Origin: a virus
Direction: 5' to 3' (one strand)
DNA length: 21,396 bases
IMG/VR virus record: IMGVR_UViG_3300005664_000123
Span: 1-21,396 of that record
Shown here one piece after another: positions 10,584 to 18,740 of the stretch. Under the pieces are notes generated by a model. That model searched no databases and had not been told where the DNA came from. It saw nothing but the letters and a program-made list of their open reading frames with translations. Every line of letters starts with the position of its first letter. Positions within the stretch are counted from its first letter, which is position 1. The position numbers and the translations under genes are program-made.

Positions 10584-12776
10584 CTACGGCTTAGGTCCGG
10601 AACAGGTGACGAATCCTCTAGAGTCCTGACCAGCATTCGCAGCATCAAGAGTAGAGAGTTCGAACTGTGTCGCACTGTATGTATTACCAGCACCGAATGA
10701 TCCGAATACGAATCCTGCAGAGCTTCCATAAGTACCCACACAAACAGGAGCCTGTGCGAAGACTCCAGCATTAAATACATATCGGTAGCTTCCTACACCA
10801 GTTCTATTCACAGCACTGAGACCACCGCTTTGATAGTCGATCGTGCATGGATCAGAGCTACAGTCTGCGCCACTTGCGAATCTGAATGTGACCTCATTGT
10901 ACTGAGTCGGATTGATGATCTGCTTTGAGTTTTTCAATATCAGATCAGAGATGCTCATGCCGATAGGAATGATAGAGAATTGAACCTCTCCACCAGTAGC
11001 TAAAGTATCGAAATATGCGCTACATCCAGCACCAGCTCCTGATGATCTGAATGCTTGAAGTGAAATCTCTTTATCGTACACATCAGAATCAACCACTAGT
11101 ATTCCTTGGAATCCAGGCGCTCCATGTTGCGCTGTCTGAGATACATTTCTAAATGCACCGATAGAACTAGTCCCATCGAACATCCTGAATCCGCAGTCAT
11201 CAGATGTGCCTGAGTACAGTGCTCCGTTGTATTTCACTTCATAGACACCCTGTTTGAGCTTCCCGACCTTCATACAGACATCGTTAGCATTCGAGCATAC
11301 AGCTGCAGAACCTAGATAAGTCTTCGTCATCGCAGCAAAGTCAGCGTGTGAGAGAGTAGTGAACGATGCAGCTGTAGTGTTAAGACTTGTAGTCGGACCT
11401 GAGGCTACAATTTTAGATGCCGCCCAACTTGGTTGCTCATTCACTCTCTGAGCCTGTTCTGACTTAGAAGGGAAACGAATAACTTTGAACGATAGAGGAC
11501 TCTTACTAGTACCAGCACTTCCGTCTACGTTGATCGTAGCCTGAGTGCTCACATAAGATTGAATTCTAAATACCTGATTGGTACTTGATGCACCCTTACT
11601 CACTAAGAACGAAAGAACTGGAACAGCACCGAATCCACCGTTCTCAGAGTCAAGAGTACCTTGAGGATCATATCTAGTTGTTCCGTCGTACAAAGCGAAA
11701 GCACAATCTTGAGTCGCAGCATCGTTAGCGCACGCAAACACACCAGTCACAGTAATTTGATAATCACCTGCTGGCATGTCAGCAATTTGAAATGAAGGCT
11801 GAGGACCTGCTAATCCAGAAGCAGAAAGACCACCAGTATAAGTATACACACCACATGTCCCAGTGGCCTGTGGCATATCCTGGAATGAGCCAGATGTAGA
11901 GTTTGAGTATTGGCAAGAAGCTTGATCAACTGCTGAACCGAAGAATGCTGCTTGAATTAGTTCTCTTCCTACCGACTCACCTAAAAAGCAGTTATCGATC
12001 GCAATATCAGCGGCATCAGACTGGGAGATGATCCGAGCCTGTACGCTTCCTGACGATGGGAATACGAATGGTACATAGACCTGAGCAGGATCACTGAGAG
12101 CAGGAATTGTGTTCTCTGCGAGCACTGTAGATCCGTTGTAGACCTGCAGCTTGTAGTCCGTCGCTGTGGTTTTAAACCAGCAGGATGCTACACCAGAGTT
12201 ATTTTTTAGACCGTTCGGTACGGCCACCAGCGCGTTAGACAGCGTCTGCGATGCCGCAGAAGCATTGAACACTCCAGATCTGAGGTCAAATAGGAGATTA
12301 GATCCTGACGTAGCAATGGTGAATGATCCACCTGATGCAGTCCAAGAACCTGTGCCCCCCTCAAAGTCAGGGTTTCCGTCTGCGATGATGGTGATTCCAC
12401 CAGCTCCGCCGCCACCGGATCCGATACTTTTAAAGTCAGTGCCGTTGTTCGAAAATTCAAATTTCGCTGTCGATGAGTTGTATCGTACCTTCGGGTTCGA
12501 TGCTCCAAGACCTTGGTTGAAATCTAGAACCTTAGTACCGACCGTAGGCTTACCTACGCGCACGAGATCAGACTTAACCATGATGTCCTGATCCGTTACA
12601 TTCGACTCGATCGTTGGGTTGTTGACTCCCTGATTGATGTTGAATTTTAGAACCTTTGTTGCGGACGATGACTGACGACCGAACTCATTGATGTCGACCT
12701 GTGTTTTGAAGTCAGCTGCGTAGATCGGGTTTACCGTCAACAGAGCAAGTAAGTAGGCTAGTAATTTCATGTTCAT
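10584..12776 (-). CDS. Exported Cys-rich multidomain adhesin/fibre-like protein
   Basis: The 730-residue product starts with a signal peptide (residues 1-20, ending IYAAD). Two repeats come next (about 31-59 and 72-101, sharing T-KVL-x-FN-x3-G-x2-NP) and a Gly-rich hinge (118-127). A CBM4/9-like jelly roll at 134-267 follows (NPDFEGGTGSW ... IDNCFLG). Two further Cys-containing beta-sandwich units share a C-x-F-x-x-x-DGT core, and a C-terminal domain ends FVTCSGPKP. Cysteines are numerous and often paired, which fits disulfides in the periplasm or outside. Fibre genes normally lack signal peptides, so this may be displayed on the host. GGGAG is better spaced for the second ATG (12770) than the first. 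The gene ends with tandem TAG TAG. Confidence 0.75.
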   Translation of the reverse strand: MNMKLLAYLLALLTVNPIYAADFKTQVDINEFGRQSSSATKVLKFNINQGVNNPTIESNVTDQDIMVKSDLVRVGKPTVGTKVLDFNQGLGASNPKVRYNSSTAKFEFSNNGTDFKSIGSGGGGAGGITIIADGNPDFEGGTGSWTASGGSFTIATSGSNLLFDLRSGVFNASAASQTLSNALVAVPNGLKNNSGVASCWFKTTATDYKLQVYNGSTVLAENTIPALSDPAQVYVPFVFPSSGSVQARIISQSDAADIAIDNCFLGESVGRELIQAAFFGSAVDQASCQYSNSTSGSFQDMPQATGTCGVYTYTGGLSASGLAGPQPSFQIADMPAGDYQITVTGVFACANDAATQDCAFALYDGTTRYDPQGTLDSENGGFGAVPVLSFLVSKGASSTNQVFRIQSYVSTQATINVDGSAGTSKSPLSFKVIRFPSKSEQAQRVNEQPSWAASKIVASGPTTSLNTTAASFTTLSHADFAAMTKTYLGSAAVCSNANDVCMKVGKLKQGVYEVKYNGALYSGTSDDCGFRMFDGTSSIGAFRNVSQTAQHGAPGFQGILVVDSDVYDKEISLQAFRSSGAGAGCSAYFDTLATGGEVQFSIIPIGMSISDLILKNSKQIINPTQYNEVTFRFASGADCSSDPCTIDYQSGGLSAVNRTGVGSYRYVFNAGVFAQAPVCVGTYGSSAGFVFGSFGAGNTYSATQFELSTLDAANAGQDSRGFVTCSGPKP

Positions 12777-12784
12777 TCTCCCTT

Positions 12785-13399
12785 TTAAGTTATCGTCATC
12801 GTACCACTGATAGATGAACTGCTCGACAGATCGTTGATCTCAGAAGCGCAGTTGTCAAAACGTGTGTCACGGATCTGCGTGTAGTCAGCTGCTGCCAAAA
12901 TCTTAATCGCATCACCTGTGGTGTAGTCCTCAAATCTTCCATTGTATATCGACACCTCGTCAGCCTGAATCTCCAGACCAATCGATGCGGAACCCTTCGT
13001 GTAGATCGCTGAAGGTAGGAATGTGATACGAGCCCCGTTCTTCGTGATCTGCTGCGTGGTGTTAATAGTAGCAGCATCGAGCACGAGAATATTACAGTTC
13101 GATGGGACACCGCCATCAGCCATGACAGCGTTCAAGCTAGCGTGTGTAGCGAGTCCGCCTGGTGCGATGGTGCCTACGAATGCATTGTAGATCTGAGTGA
13201 AACCTGCGACGGCATCAGTGACCTCTTCGAAATAGTCCAGCCACTCAACACCGATGTTGTAGAACAGCCAGTTAAAAAACTCGTGTGGAGGACGCTCATC
13301 AGCAGCCCATCCCGCTTCCTTCTTCGATCCAGTAGGTTCAATACGAACGGTAGGATTAGTTTCTGTCCACAGGGGTTTTGATGCAGGTTTAGTTGCCAT
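12785..13399 (-). CDS. Tail fibre-like protein with beta-helix C-terminus
   Basis: The 204-residue product opens with the motif often seen at the start of phage tail-fibre proteins: W-T-E, later KKEAGW, then RPPHEFFNWLFYNI and EWLDYFEE (about 10-62). This part is thought to dock onto the tail. From about residue 120 it turns into short repeated strands (ITFLPSAIYT, GLEIQADEVSIYNGRF, AIKILAAADYTQI) typical of right-handed beta-helices, ending SGTMTIT. The protein is short for a fibre and may be a base to which the next, larger protein attaches. AGAGGAG lies 8 bases before the ATG. It follows the gpI-like gene, the usual fibre position. Confidence 0.78.
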   Translation of the reverse strand: MATKPASKPLWTETNPTVRIEPTGSKKEAGWAADERPPHEFFNWLFYNIGVEWLDYFEEVTDAVAGFTQIYNAFVGTIAPGGLATHASLNAVMADGGVPSNCNILVLDAATINTTQQITKNGARITFLPSAIYTKGSASIGLEIQADEVSIYNGRFEDYTTGDAIKILAAADYTQIRDTRFDNCASEINDLSSSSSISGTMTIT

Positions 13400-13426
13400 G
13401 CGTGATCTCCTCTAAGAATAAGCCCA

Positions 13427-14104
13427 TTATGCTAATGATCCTCCCACAAGAGGGTCTTTCGTACTACCGAAGCCCTTGGTTTTAGGATCAGGTCCGAAAA
13501 ATGCGAAATCAAATCTAGCGCGGTTCAAGTAGGCGAGTTTCCCGCCAGCACCCATGTCCACAGTGCTACCGAAGCCGAAGCCTGGGAGTAGACCATCGAA
13601 TGCGAATGCTTCGAACTCATCGAAGGTGACGATGGCATCAAGCCGTGTACCTGCTGGTCCGATTCTCTCGATCTGTGCGATCAGCATGTTCACCGCGTCT
13701 TGATCTGGAAATACATGTGAGCTTTGGAGCTGGTAGCTAGCTAGTGCACCGTCTTGGAAGTGTACGAGATCAACAGCTACGAGCACTTTAAAAACACCGA
13801 TGATCCGCTCAGGCTCACCGTTTGAAATATTCTCCGAGACCTTCGTCTTGAGTAGAATCCTGTACTCGTCATCCGTCGCTCCTGATGGACGCTCTAATCC
13901 GATGATCGTACCTAGATTGTCTAACGTCTGACCGAATGCAGTGTCGAGATCACGAAGGGTATTTAGGTCTACGAGTAGGCTCTCGATCTCCTGAATGGGA
14001 CCGTTGAAAGCATCGAGCATGGCTGCGATGAGAGGCTTCTTTTTGTACTGCTCTAAGAGCCTTTTCTTCGCGTCCTCTTTATGCGTGGTTATCTCTGTAA
14101 ACAT
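13427..14104 (-). CDS. Baseplate/tail protein, DUF2612 type (gpI-like)
   Basis: The 225-residue product has the DUF2612 signature: an N-terminal helical part (ITTHKEDAKKRLLEQYKKKPLI), then LDTAFGQTLDNLGTIIGLERP, DDEYRILLKTKVSEN and later RIGPAGTRLDAIV. The family sits directly after baseplate J in many contractile-tail phages and plays the role of P2 gpI, at the baseplate periphery near fibre attachment. The C-terminal 60 residues are Gly/Phe-rich (GLLPGFGFGSTVDMG, FAFFGPDPKTKGFG) and may be the fibre contact. The start follows the J stop as TAATG with GGAGAT upstream. Confidence 0.85.
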   Translation of the reverse strand: MFTEITTHKEDAKKRLLEQYKKKPLIAAMLDAFNGPIQEIESLLVDLNTLRDLDTAFGQTLDNLGTIIGLERPSGATDDEYRILLKTKVSENISNGEPERIIGVFKVLVAVDLVHFQDGALASYQLQSSHVFPDQDAVNMLIAQIERIGPAGTRLDAIVTFDEFEAFAFDGLLPGFGFGSTVDMGAGGKLAYLNRARFDFAFFGPDPKTKGFGSTKDPLVGGSLA

Positions 14105-15579
14105 TAGATCTCCGTCACCGATACTCTGGTGGTGTCGAAATCAGCGAACTCATTCGCAGCGATAGGAATATTGTCATCGAGTGTCGGAGCTGGAGCAGTA
14201 CCGACTTTGATCACTACGTCAGTGATACCTGGGATCGCATCGAGTGCTGCGATCAGAGTCGGATAGACGATCACGTCCTTACCGATACCGAATGCATCTC
14301 CACGATCAACGATCGCCTGCTTCACAAGCGTCACGCCGTCATCAGGGAAGTCCGTGTCAGTAGTGATGATGAGATCCACGTAAATATCCACAGCTGTAGG
14401 ACGTGAAAACTTAACAGTTTGCGCCACACCCTGAGAGTCGATCACAGTACCTACCTCGGTACCTACGGTACGAATACCAGCAGGCTTCGTGTCCCAGATC
14501 TCATCCCAAATATCCTGGTCATCTCCACCAGCGACTACAACCTCGTATGATTTCGGAGGTCTACCCTCACTGTCAAAAATTTCAGTTTCATTCTCGAATA
14601 CAATCGCAGCAGTGACACCTACGATGTTGAGCATACGTGCTCTGATAGCCTCAGGAGTTGCTGCTCCCCCCACCTGACGAGAGTTCTCAATACGAGATTT
14701 ATAAGCTGCATCAGTCTCACGATTACGACCGACCACTGCATCCACTGGATTGATCCCAGCTGTGAGTCCAGAAACAGGTGTTTCAATGACCGTGACCGTT
14801 CCTGCTGGAGCGACGGTAGGTCCTGTGCTCTCTGCGGTTAAATTAACTGTCCCTTGATTAACGCCCTCTACGGTCTGGGCTACGGTGACTACGACTGGAG
14901 TAGCTACTGTGAGAAGAGTATTGTCGATGACGACGAGCATGTCCTGCTGCTGCTTCCCTGCGTCGCCTGCGAAGGTGACGGTGAAGCCTGAGGTAAAGTT
15001 ACCAGCGACTGTGATACCAGCCCCCCATGGATCAATAGCATTCAGTGCTGCCTGTACAGCAGCGGCTGATGCATTGAATGGAAGTGCTGATGTATCGATC
15101 CCATAGAGTCGTAGCTTGAATGCTCCTGAGTCTGGGACGGTGCTGAAATCAATATCTTGAACCTCATCCATACCAGCCACGAGAGTGACTGTGAGATCCG
15201 TTTCAAATCGTCCTAATGGGTTGCCCTCTACTGAGAAAACGGTACCTGCTGGGATGACTGTAGCTGCTGATCCGAATAGCCTGAAGCCTGTGATTTTTGA
15301 TTCACGTGCTAGCTGTCGCTCAAGACCGATGGTTTTTCCGATCAGGTCTAGAGATATTCCAGTAGCAGTGGGTAGATACGCTGAGTTGTAAACGTCCTCG
15401 ACGGCCTCGTAGATCAGAGCCTCACGCTCTGCTTCAATACCTACGATCTGACCTAGTACGGTCTCAGGAAGGAGATTGATCTGATTCCCAAGGCCATCAC
15501 GCAGTGAGTCCTCGATCTCTTTTTTAATGTCGTCGAGTCGTGGGATCTGTAGTCCTGCGTCGGTCAGTCCAAATGCCAT
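14104..15579 (-). CDS. Baseplate wedge protein J with inserted beta domain
   Basis: The 491-residue product has the baseplate J layout: an N-terminal helical part (residues 1-90, LGQIVGIEAEREALIYEA), the AAT-V-I-P-AGTVFSVEG strand (105-119), the hallmark GRNRETDAAYKSRIENS (284-300), A-T-P-E-AIRARMLNI-x-GV, and a C-terminal beta/alpha part. Between about 138 and 238 sits an extra domain with S-G-A-F-KLRLYG, TSALPFNASAAAVQAALNAI and FTVTFAGDAG. This is a recurring phage and bacterial beta module (GTFTLTFNGQTT... type) not needed for the J fold. J forms the wedge that links hub to periphery and drives sheath contraction. AAGGA precedes the ATG. Confidence 0.93.
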   Translation of the reverse strand: MAFGLTDAGLQIPRLDDIKKEIEDSLRDGLGNQINLLPETVLGQIVGIEAEREALIYEAVEDVYNSAYLPTATGISLDLIGKTIGLERQLARESKITGFRLFGSAATVIPAGTVFSVEGNPLGRFETDLTVTLVAGMDEVQDIDFSTVPDSGAFKLRLYGIDTSALPFNASAAAVQAALNAIDPWGAGITVAGNFTSGFTVTFAGDAGKQQQDMLVVIDNTLLTVATPVVVTVAQTVEGVNQGTVNLTAESTGPTVAPAGTVTVIETPVSGLTAGINPVDAVVGRNRETDAAYKSRIENSRQVGGAATPEAIRARMLNIVGVTAAIVFENETEIFDSEGRPPKSYEVVVAGGDDQDIWDEIWDTKPAGIRTVGTEVGTVIDSQGVAQTVKFSRPTAVDIYVDLIITTDTDFPDDGVTLVKQAIVDRGDAFGIGKDVIVYPTLIAALDAIPGITDVVIKVGTAPAPTLDDNIPIAANEFADFDTTRVSVTEI

Positions 15580-15582
15580 CGG

Positions 15583-15954
15583 TTATCCTTCCCCAGCCTT
15601 GATGATCTCAGAATACTGTACCACGCCATCTACCTTCAGCCCCTCAAAGGTCACCTTGAGTGATCGATTAGGACTGTCGAAATCTAGCTCGAGAGACGTG
15701 AGCTTCGTCATCCCAGGAGTGGTGAGAATGGTCTCAGTGTAAATACCGTCGAGCGTCTTCACGTTCGGGTTCTTGATAAAGATTTTCTCGAAAAATGGAA
15801 TGCCTCTGAGCAGATCTAAAAACCACTCGCCCTTGAACATCTTGAATCTCTGACTGAGATGCTGCTCCACCTCATCGTCCTTGTCAGTGAGCTCGAGTAG
15901 TCCGTTTCGAATGAGGATGTCACCAGTGTCTGTATCCAATCGAATATCGCTCAT
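15583..15954 (-). CDS. Baseplate wedge protein, gp25/W-like (DUF2634 type)
   Basis: The 123-residue product follows the family pattern closely: I-R-LDTDTGDI, later D-E-V-E-QHLSQRFKMFKGEWFLDLLRGIPFFEKIFIKNPN (in parts, about 25-64), a helix with G-I-Y-T-E-T-I-L, TTPGMTKL and strands ending in KVTFEG. This small gp25-like protein starts sheath polymerisation at the baseplate rim and binds J, encoded next. The GEWF...G-I-P-F core is intact. The start forms an ATGA overlap with the preceding small gene, and the stop is 3 bases before the J start. Confidence 0.88.
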   Translation of the reverse strand: MSDIRLDTDTGDILIRNGLLELTDKDDEVEQHLSQRFKMFKGEWFLDLLRGIPFFEKIFIKNPNVKTLDGIYTETILTTPGMTKLTSLELDFDSPNRSLKVTFEGLKVDGVVQYSEIIKAGEG

Positions 15955-16169
15955 GTGATAGTCCCCGAAGCTGTGCCAGTAAACGGAGTGCCAGGAACCA
16001 CGACATTCACCGTAACCTCTGCTTCATTTTTAATATGGTCTACAAATTCGGTCACGATCAACTCCCACTTAGATTTCAAGTCAGTCTCCTGAGCGCCAGT
16101 GATCTCAGGGTTCACAGTCTTCAGTGCGTCCACTATAGCCTCAGCAAGCTGTGTAGCGTTCATTGCCAT
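15951..16169 (-). CDS. Small conserved baseplate-locus protein
   Basis: The 72-residue product has a helical N-terminal half (MAMNATQLAEAIVDALK ... WELIVTEFVDHIK, about 1-47). A beta C-terminus follows (VTVNVVVPGTPFTGTASGTIT). Small proteins of this form, ending in a GT-rich strand, are common between spike and gp25-like genes of contractile phages. Their exact role was not recalled with confidence; they may plug or chaperone the spike. AAGGAG lies 8 bases before the ATG, and the stop overlaps the gp25-like start. Confidence 0.72.
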   Translation of the reverse strand: MAMNATQLAEAIVDALKTVNPEITGAQETDLKSKWELIVTEFVDHIKNEAEVTVNVVVPGTPFTGTASGTIT

Positions 16170-16173
16170 CGCA

Positions 16174-16830
16174 TCACTCCTTCAGCGTACCAATGTCCGC
16201 TTGCAGCGTCGCAAACGCTGGGTTCACTAGCGGCTGCGGTCCTAAAGATGTAGCTACCCGAGCGTCCTGAATCGCCTGTACCAGATCAAATAAAGTCGAG
16301 ATGAGTTCCTTCCCGCTATCCAGATTCTTGATCGACACCTTCCCATTAGGCTTCACGCGTATTCGAGTCTTGTCGTTTTGGATCTCGATCGCATCTGGAT
16401 CCTCTACAGTGAAATTCTCACCCACAGTACGTAACCCTGGGATGCAAATTCCATCAGAGAGATCGAACATCCGCACGTCACCAGTGTCTACAGATCCACC
16501 CTGCTCAAGCCATCTATCGAGTGATCTCTCAGAGAACCCGATGAGGCAGCTATCACCTGCGTGTACAGGAATGTGTATGCGAGATTTACCGCTACCAGGA
16601 TGCATCACTGGGCATCCCTGAACGGGGGGCATATTACGTATCGTCCCATTCGGATACTTCCGCTTCGCTCCAGGCTGACATGTCGCAGTTTTCTTAACCA
16701 CGTCGTAGTCGACGATGTACCCGTGGATCATCACGTGCATGTTCACGAGCTTTGCCTGAATCGCCATATCGATGATGTCCTCGATATTCAGCGTCTGGCT
16801 ATCCTGAAACTCCTTGATCCCTAAACTCAT
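16174..16830 (-). CDS. Baseplate spike protein, Gp138 N-terminal domain family
   Basis: The 218-residue product has the Gp138/gpV-type OB domain at about 31-135. Its markers are H-G-Y-IVDYD-x-V-x-x-TA-T-CQP, P-P-V-Q-G-CPV and the strong GDSCLIGFSERSLDRWLEQGG-type stretch (92-112, seen across phage spikes), then M-F-DLSDGI. A narrow beta prism probably follows (D-A-I-E-IQNDKTRIRVKPNGKVSIKN, in parts, 146-170). The last 45 residues are helical. The spike trimer punctures the outer membrane at contraction. No apical metal-binding HxH motif is evident. GAGG precedes the ATG. Confidence 0.9.
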   Translation of the reverse strand: MSLGIKEFQDSQTLNIEDIIDMAIQAKLVNMHVMIHGYIVDYDVVKKTATCQPGAKRKYPNGTIRNMPPVQGCPVMHPGSGKSRIHIPVHAGDSCLIGFSERSLDRWLEQGGSVDTGDVRMFDLSDGICIPGLRTVGENFTVEDPDAIEIQNDKTRIRVKPNGKVSIKNLDSGKELISTLFDLVQAIQDARVATSLGPQPLVNPAFATLQADIGTLKE

Positions 16831-16832
16831 TT

Positions 16833-17687
16833 CTAAACCTCAATCTTCGTGTACCAGGGTTTGTCATCGGTATCACCCTCATGGATGACCTTATTTGCGA
16901 TGAACGTACCTGTAACAAATTTCGCCTCTACCTTGACCAGATTCCCAGGGTTGAACCCAGGCTGTAGCAGGCTGATCAGCTCTAGCTTCTGCTTATCCTT
17001 TTTCTGTGGACTACCGATGAGTCCAGTATCCTTCGTGAGCAGCAGCGCAGTAGTAGGTCCGATCGAGCCGCCCTTTTTAAACACATTCACTTTCCCGTCA
17101 GTGATATTCCACTGCAGTCCTAATCGTGAGCAGAGATTGTCCATGTGATCTCTCGAGTTCCCCGAGAGAGACAACCCATTGAGTACGGTCTCAGCAGGCA
17201 CATCCTTCACCTCACCCTGAGATGATCCGAATGAACCGATGAGAGATGTGAAAATGTCAGTCATCCCAGTGCCAGGTTTAAACGCCTGATCGACACTAGC
17301 TTCCTGCCATCCCTTCAATCCATCACCTAGTTCAAACGATGTGATGTTGTCCGGACCATCAGTAGTAGTGATCACTCGTCCTACATAGCCGCTGAATAAT
17401 AATTTCGGAGTCTCACCGTATCCTGCAAGGCACTCTACGATCACATTGTCTCTACGCTCAGCGAGATCTCGTGATGTTTTTTTGAGATTATAAATCCTGA
17501 TCTCACCCTTATTCGGGTTGCTATCGATAGCCTTCTCTAACTTGAATGATATTCTAAAGCCTTTTGCAAAATTCTTAGGGTTCGATGGCTCACGATATTT
17601 TGACACGAACTCTTTTGCGATCTTCGTCTGTGTGTCGATGAGCCTGAGCTTGCAGATGCGGTCGTATAGTAAAGTATCGCTAGCCAC
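16833..17687 (-). CDS. Baseplate hub protein (gp44/gpD-like), GTG start
   Basis: The 284-residue product matches the hub proteins of simple contractile tails. An N-terminal barrel has F-R-ISFKLEKAID and N-K-G-EIRIYNLKKTSRDLAE (about 45-77). LLFSGYVGRVITTTDGPDNI follows, with a helical part (TDIFTSLIG), the LCSRLGLQWNITDGKVNVFKKGG region and a final barrel FNPGNLVKVE. These features parallel T4 gp27/P2 gpD hub architecture. It forms the trimeric ring between tube and spike, encoded next. The start codon is GTG (7 bases after GGAG) and overlaps the plug gene by 8 bases. Confidence 0.85.
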   Translation of the reverse strand: MASDTLLYDRICKLRLIDTQTKIAKEFVSKYREPSNPKNFAKGFRISFKLEKAIDSNPNKGEIRIYNLKKTSRDLAERRDNVIVECLAGYGETPKLLFSGYVGRVITTTDGPDNITSFELGDGLKGWQEASVDQAFKPGTGMTDIFTSLIGSFGSSQGEVKDVPAETVLNGLSLSGNSRDHMDNLCSRLGLQWNITDGKVNVFKKGGSIGPTTALLLTKDTGLIGSPQKKDKQKLELISLLQPGFNPGNLVKVEAKFVTGTFIANKVIHEGDTDDKPWYTKIEV

Positions 17688-18006
17688 CTGTAGACTCCAC
17701 GTACATCAGGAAGTGCCGTGTACCTAAGTCACTCTTCGTAGGATCTAGATTCGCTCCAGTCGTATCTAGTACCACTAGAGCACCCTTCGGTTTTCCTTCA
17801 GCAGCTAATCCTCTGAGTAGATCGATCCCACAGCATAGTCTGATTGAGTTGATGATTTCAGCATTCTGGGGGGTTCTAATCGTGAGAAACCATGAGTCCA
17901 TCCTACGGTTGTAGCGCACGAAGAAAATGAACACGTCTCCCTCGAGATCGATTTCAAATTTATATGCTGGGAGATCCGATCTGACTGGGATTTCTAGGGT
18001 TGCCAT
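17680..18006 (-). CDS. Baseplate plug protein (cyanophage Pam3 plug-like)
   Basis: The 108-residue product resembles the plug family described for Pam3-type baseplates: an N-terminal LEIPVRSDLPAYKFEIDL, the FIFFVRYNRRMDSWFLTI core (about 26-43), a central C-G-I-DLLRGLAAEGKPKGALVVLD, then LGTRHFLMYVES near the end. The family sits between the Dit-like and hub genes and closes the tube lumen beneath the hub. Only the family name is taken from memory; the N-R-x-x-x-W-x-L-x-I and L-G-x-x-x-LMYVE signatures are visible here. AGGAGGTG gives a strong ribosome site. The start is coupled as TGATG. Confidence 0.82.
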   Translation of the reverse strand: MATLEIPVRSDLPAYKFEIDLEGDVFIFFVRYNRRMDSWFLTIRTPQNAEIINSIRLCCGIDLLRGLAAEGKPKGALVVLDTTGANLDPTKSDLGTRHFLMYVESTGG

Positions 18007-18740
18007 CAGGCACCTCCTGAGAAAAGAGATCCGATTCCACGCACTCCCTGCTTGAGTAGTGATGCACGACGTGATGCCTTCGTAGCATTCGCTCCCTGAG
18101 ATCCGAGCTCCGCTGTAGCTCCAGCCGTATGCTTCACGATCTCCTCGAGATTCGTCACCTGTACGTCCTGCGTTTTTACAAACCTGACCTCTTTAAAACT
18201 CATAGTGAATTTCAACTTCTGACCAGTCGATGGATCACGAGGCACGCTGAGAGACTGCAGCATCATGTTGTTGTAGACCGTGAGCGATGTCGTGATCGTC
18301 ACAGGGATACGGTTCTTCCACAGCTGCAGTAAATAATTGTAAGCCTGCTGAGACGGCGATGACTGTGGACCACTGATAGCGGATGCTACGAATCCACCTG
18401 CGACAGCACCTACAGCAGATCCGAATCCACCGCCGATACCATTACCTACAGCCGCTCCTATTCCACTCGATAGAGCATTGAGCAGTGCACCCTCTAGAGA
18501 CATAGGTGAGTCTGAAACCTCTCCCTCGATCTCGAGCATAATAGGCTTTGGATTTGCGTGATCCGTAACCTCTGATCCGTCCTCGACAGGATGGTCAGTG
18601 ATGTCGTTCTCGTACTTAGGATTCTCGCTCAGAGTAGCGTCCATCATTATGAGAACATCAGGTACGTCGACGGCTTGTATCTTAGATCTACGATCTCCGA
18701 AACCACCACCAGTTAAAATCTGTAGAGCGGATAGACTCAT
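18006..18740 (-). CDS. Dit-like tail protein with glycine-rich insertion
   Basis: The 244-residue product has the Dit-like N-terminal pattern. ITDHPVEDGSEVTDHANPKP at 47-66 is the hallmark of these phage distal-tail proteins. KPIMLEIEGEVSD follows, and the domain resumes after an insertion at about 131 (QQAYNYLLQLWKNRIPVTITTSLTVYNNM ... SFKEVRFVKT, in parts, to 190). Residues 84-124 are an unusual Gly/Ala/Ser run with many GxxxG steps, hydrophobic enough to resemble a glycine zipper. The C-terminal 50 residues are flexible and basic. It lies between tape measure and plug, where it should adapt the tube to the hub. Start and stop are both overlapped with the neighbours. Confidence 0.82.
   Translation of the reverse strand: MSLSALQILTGGGFGDRRSKIQAVDVPDVLIMMDATLSENPKYENDITDHPVEDGSEVTDHANPKPIMLEIEGEVSDSPMSLEGALLNALSSGIGAAVGNGIGGGFGSAVGAVAGGFVASAISGPQSSPSQQAYNYLLQLWKNRIPVTITTSLTVYNNMMLQSLSVPRDPSTGQKLKFTMSFKEVRFVKTQDVQVTNLEEIVKHTAGATAELGSQGANATKASRRASLLKQGVRGIGSLFSGGA

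Noticed and set aside
12166-12591. 141-codon + strand open frame opposite the exported protein
   Set aside because: Pro/Arg-rich shadow of a gene with strong signal-peptide and domain evidence, with no ribosome site or family resemblance.
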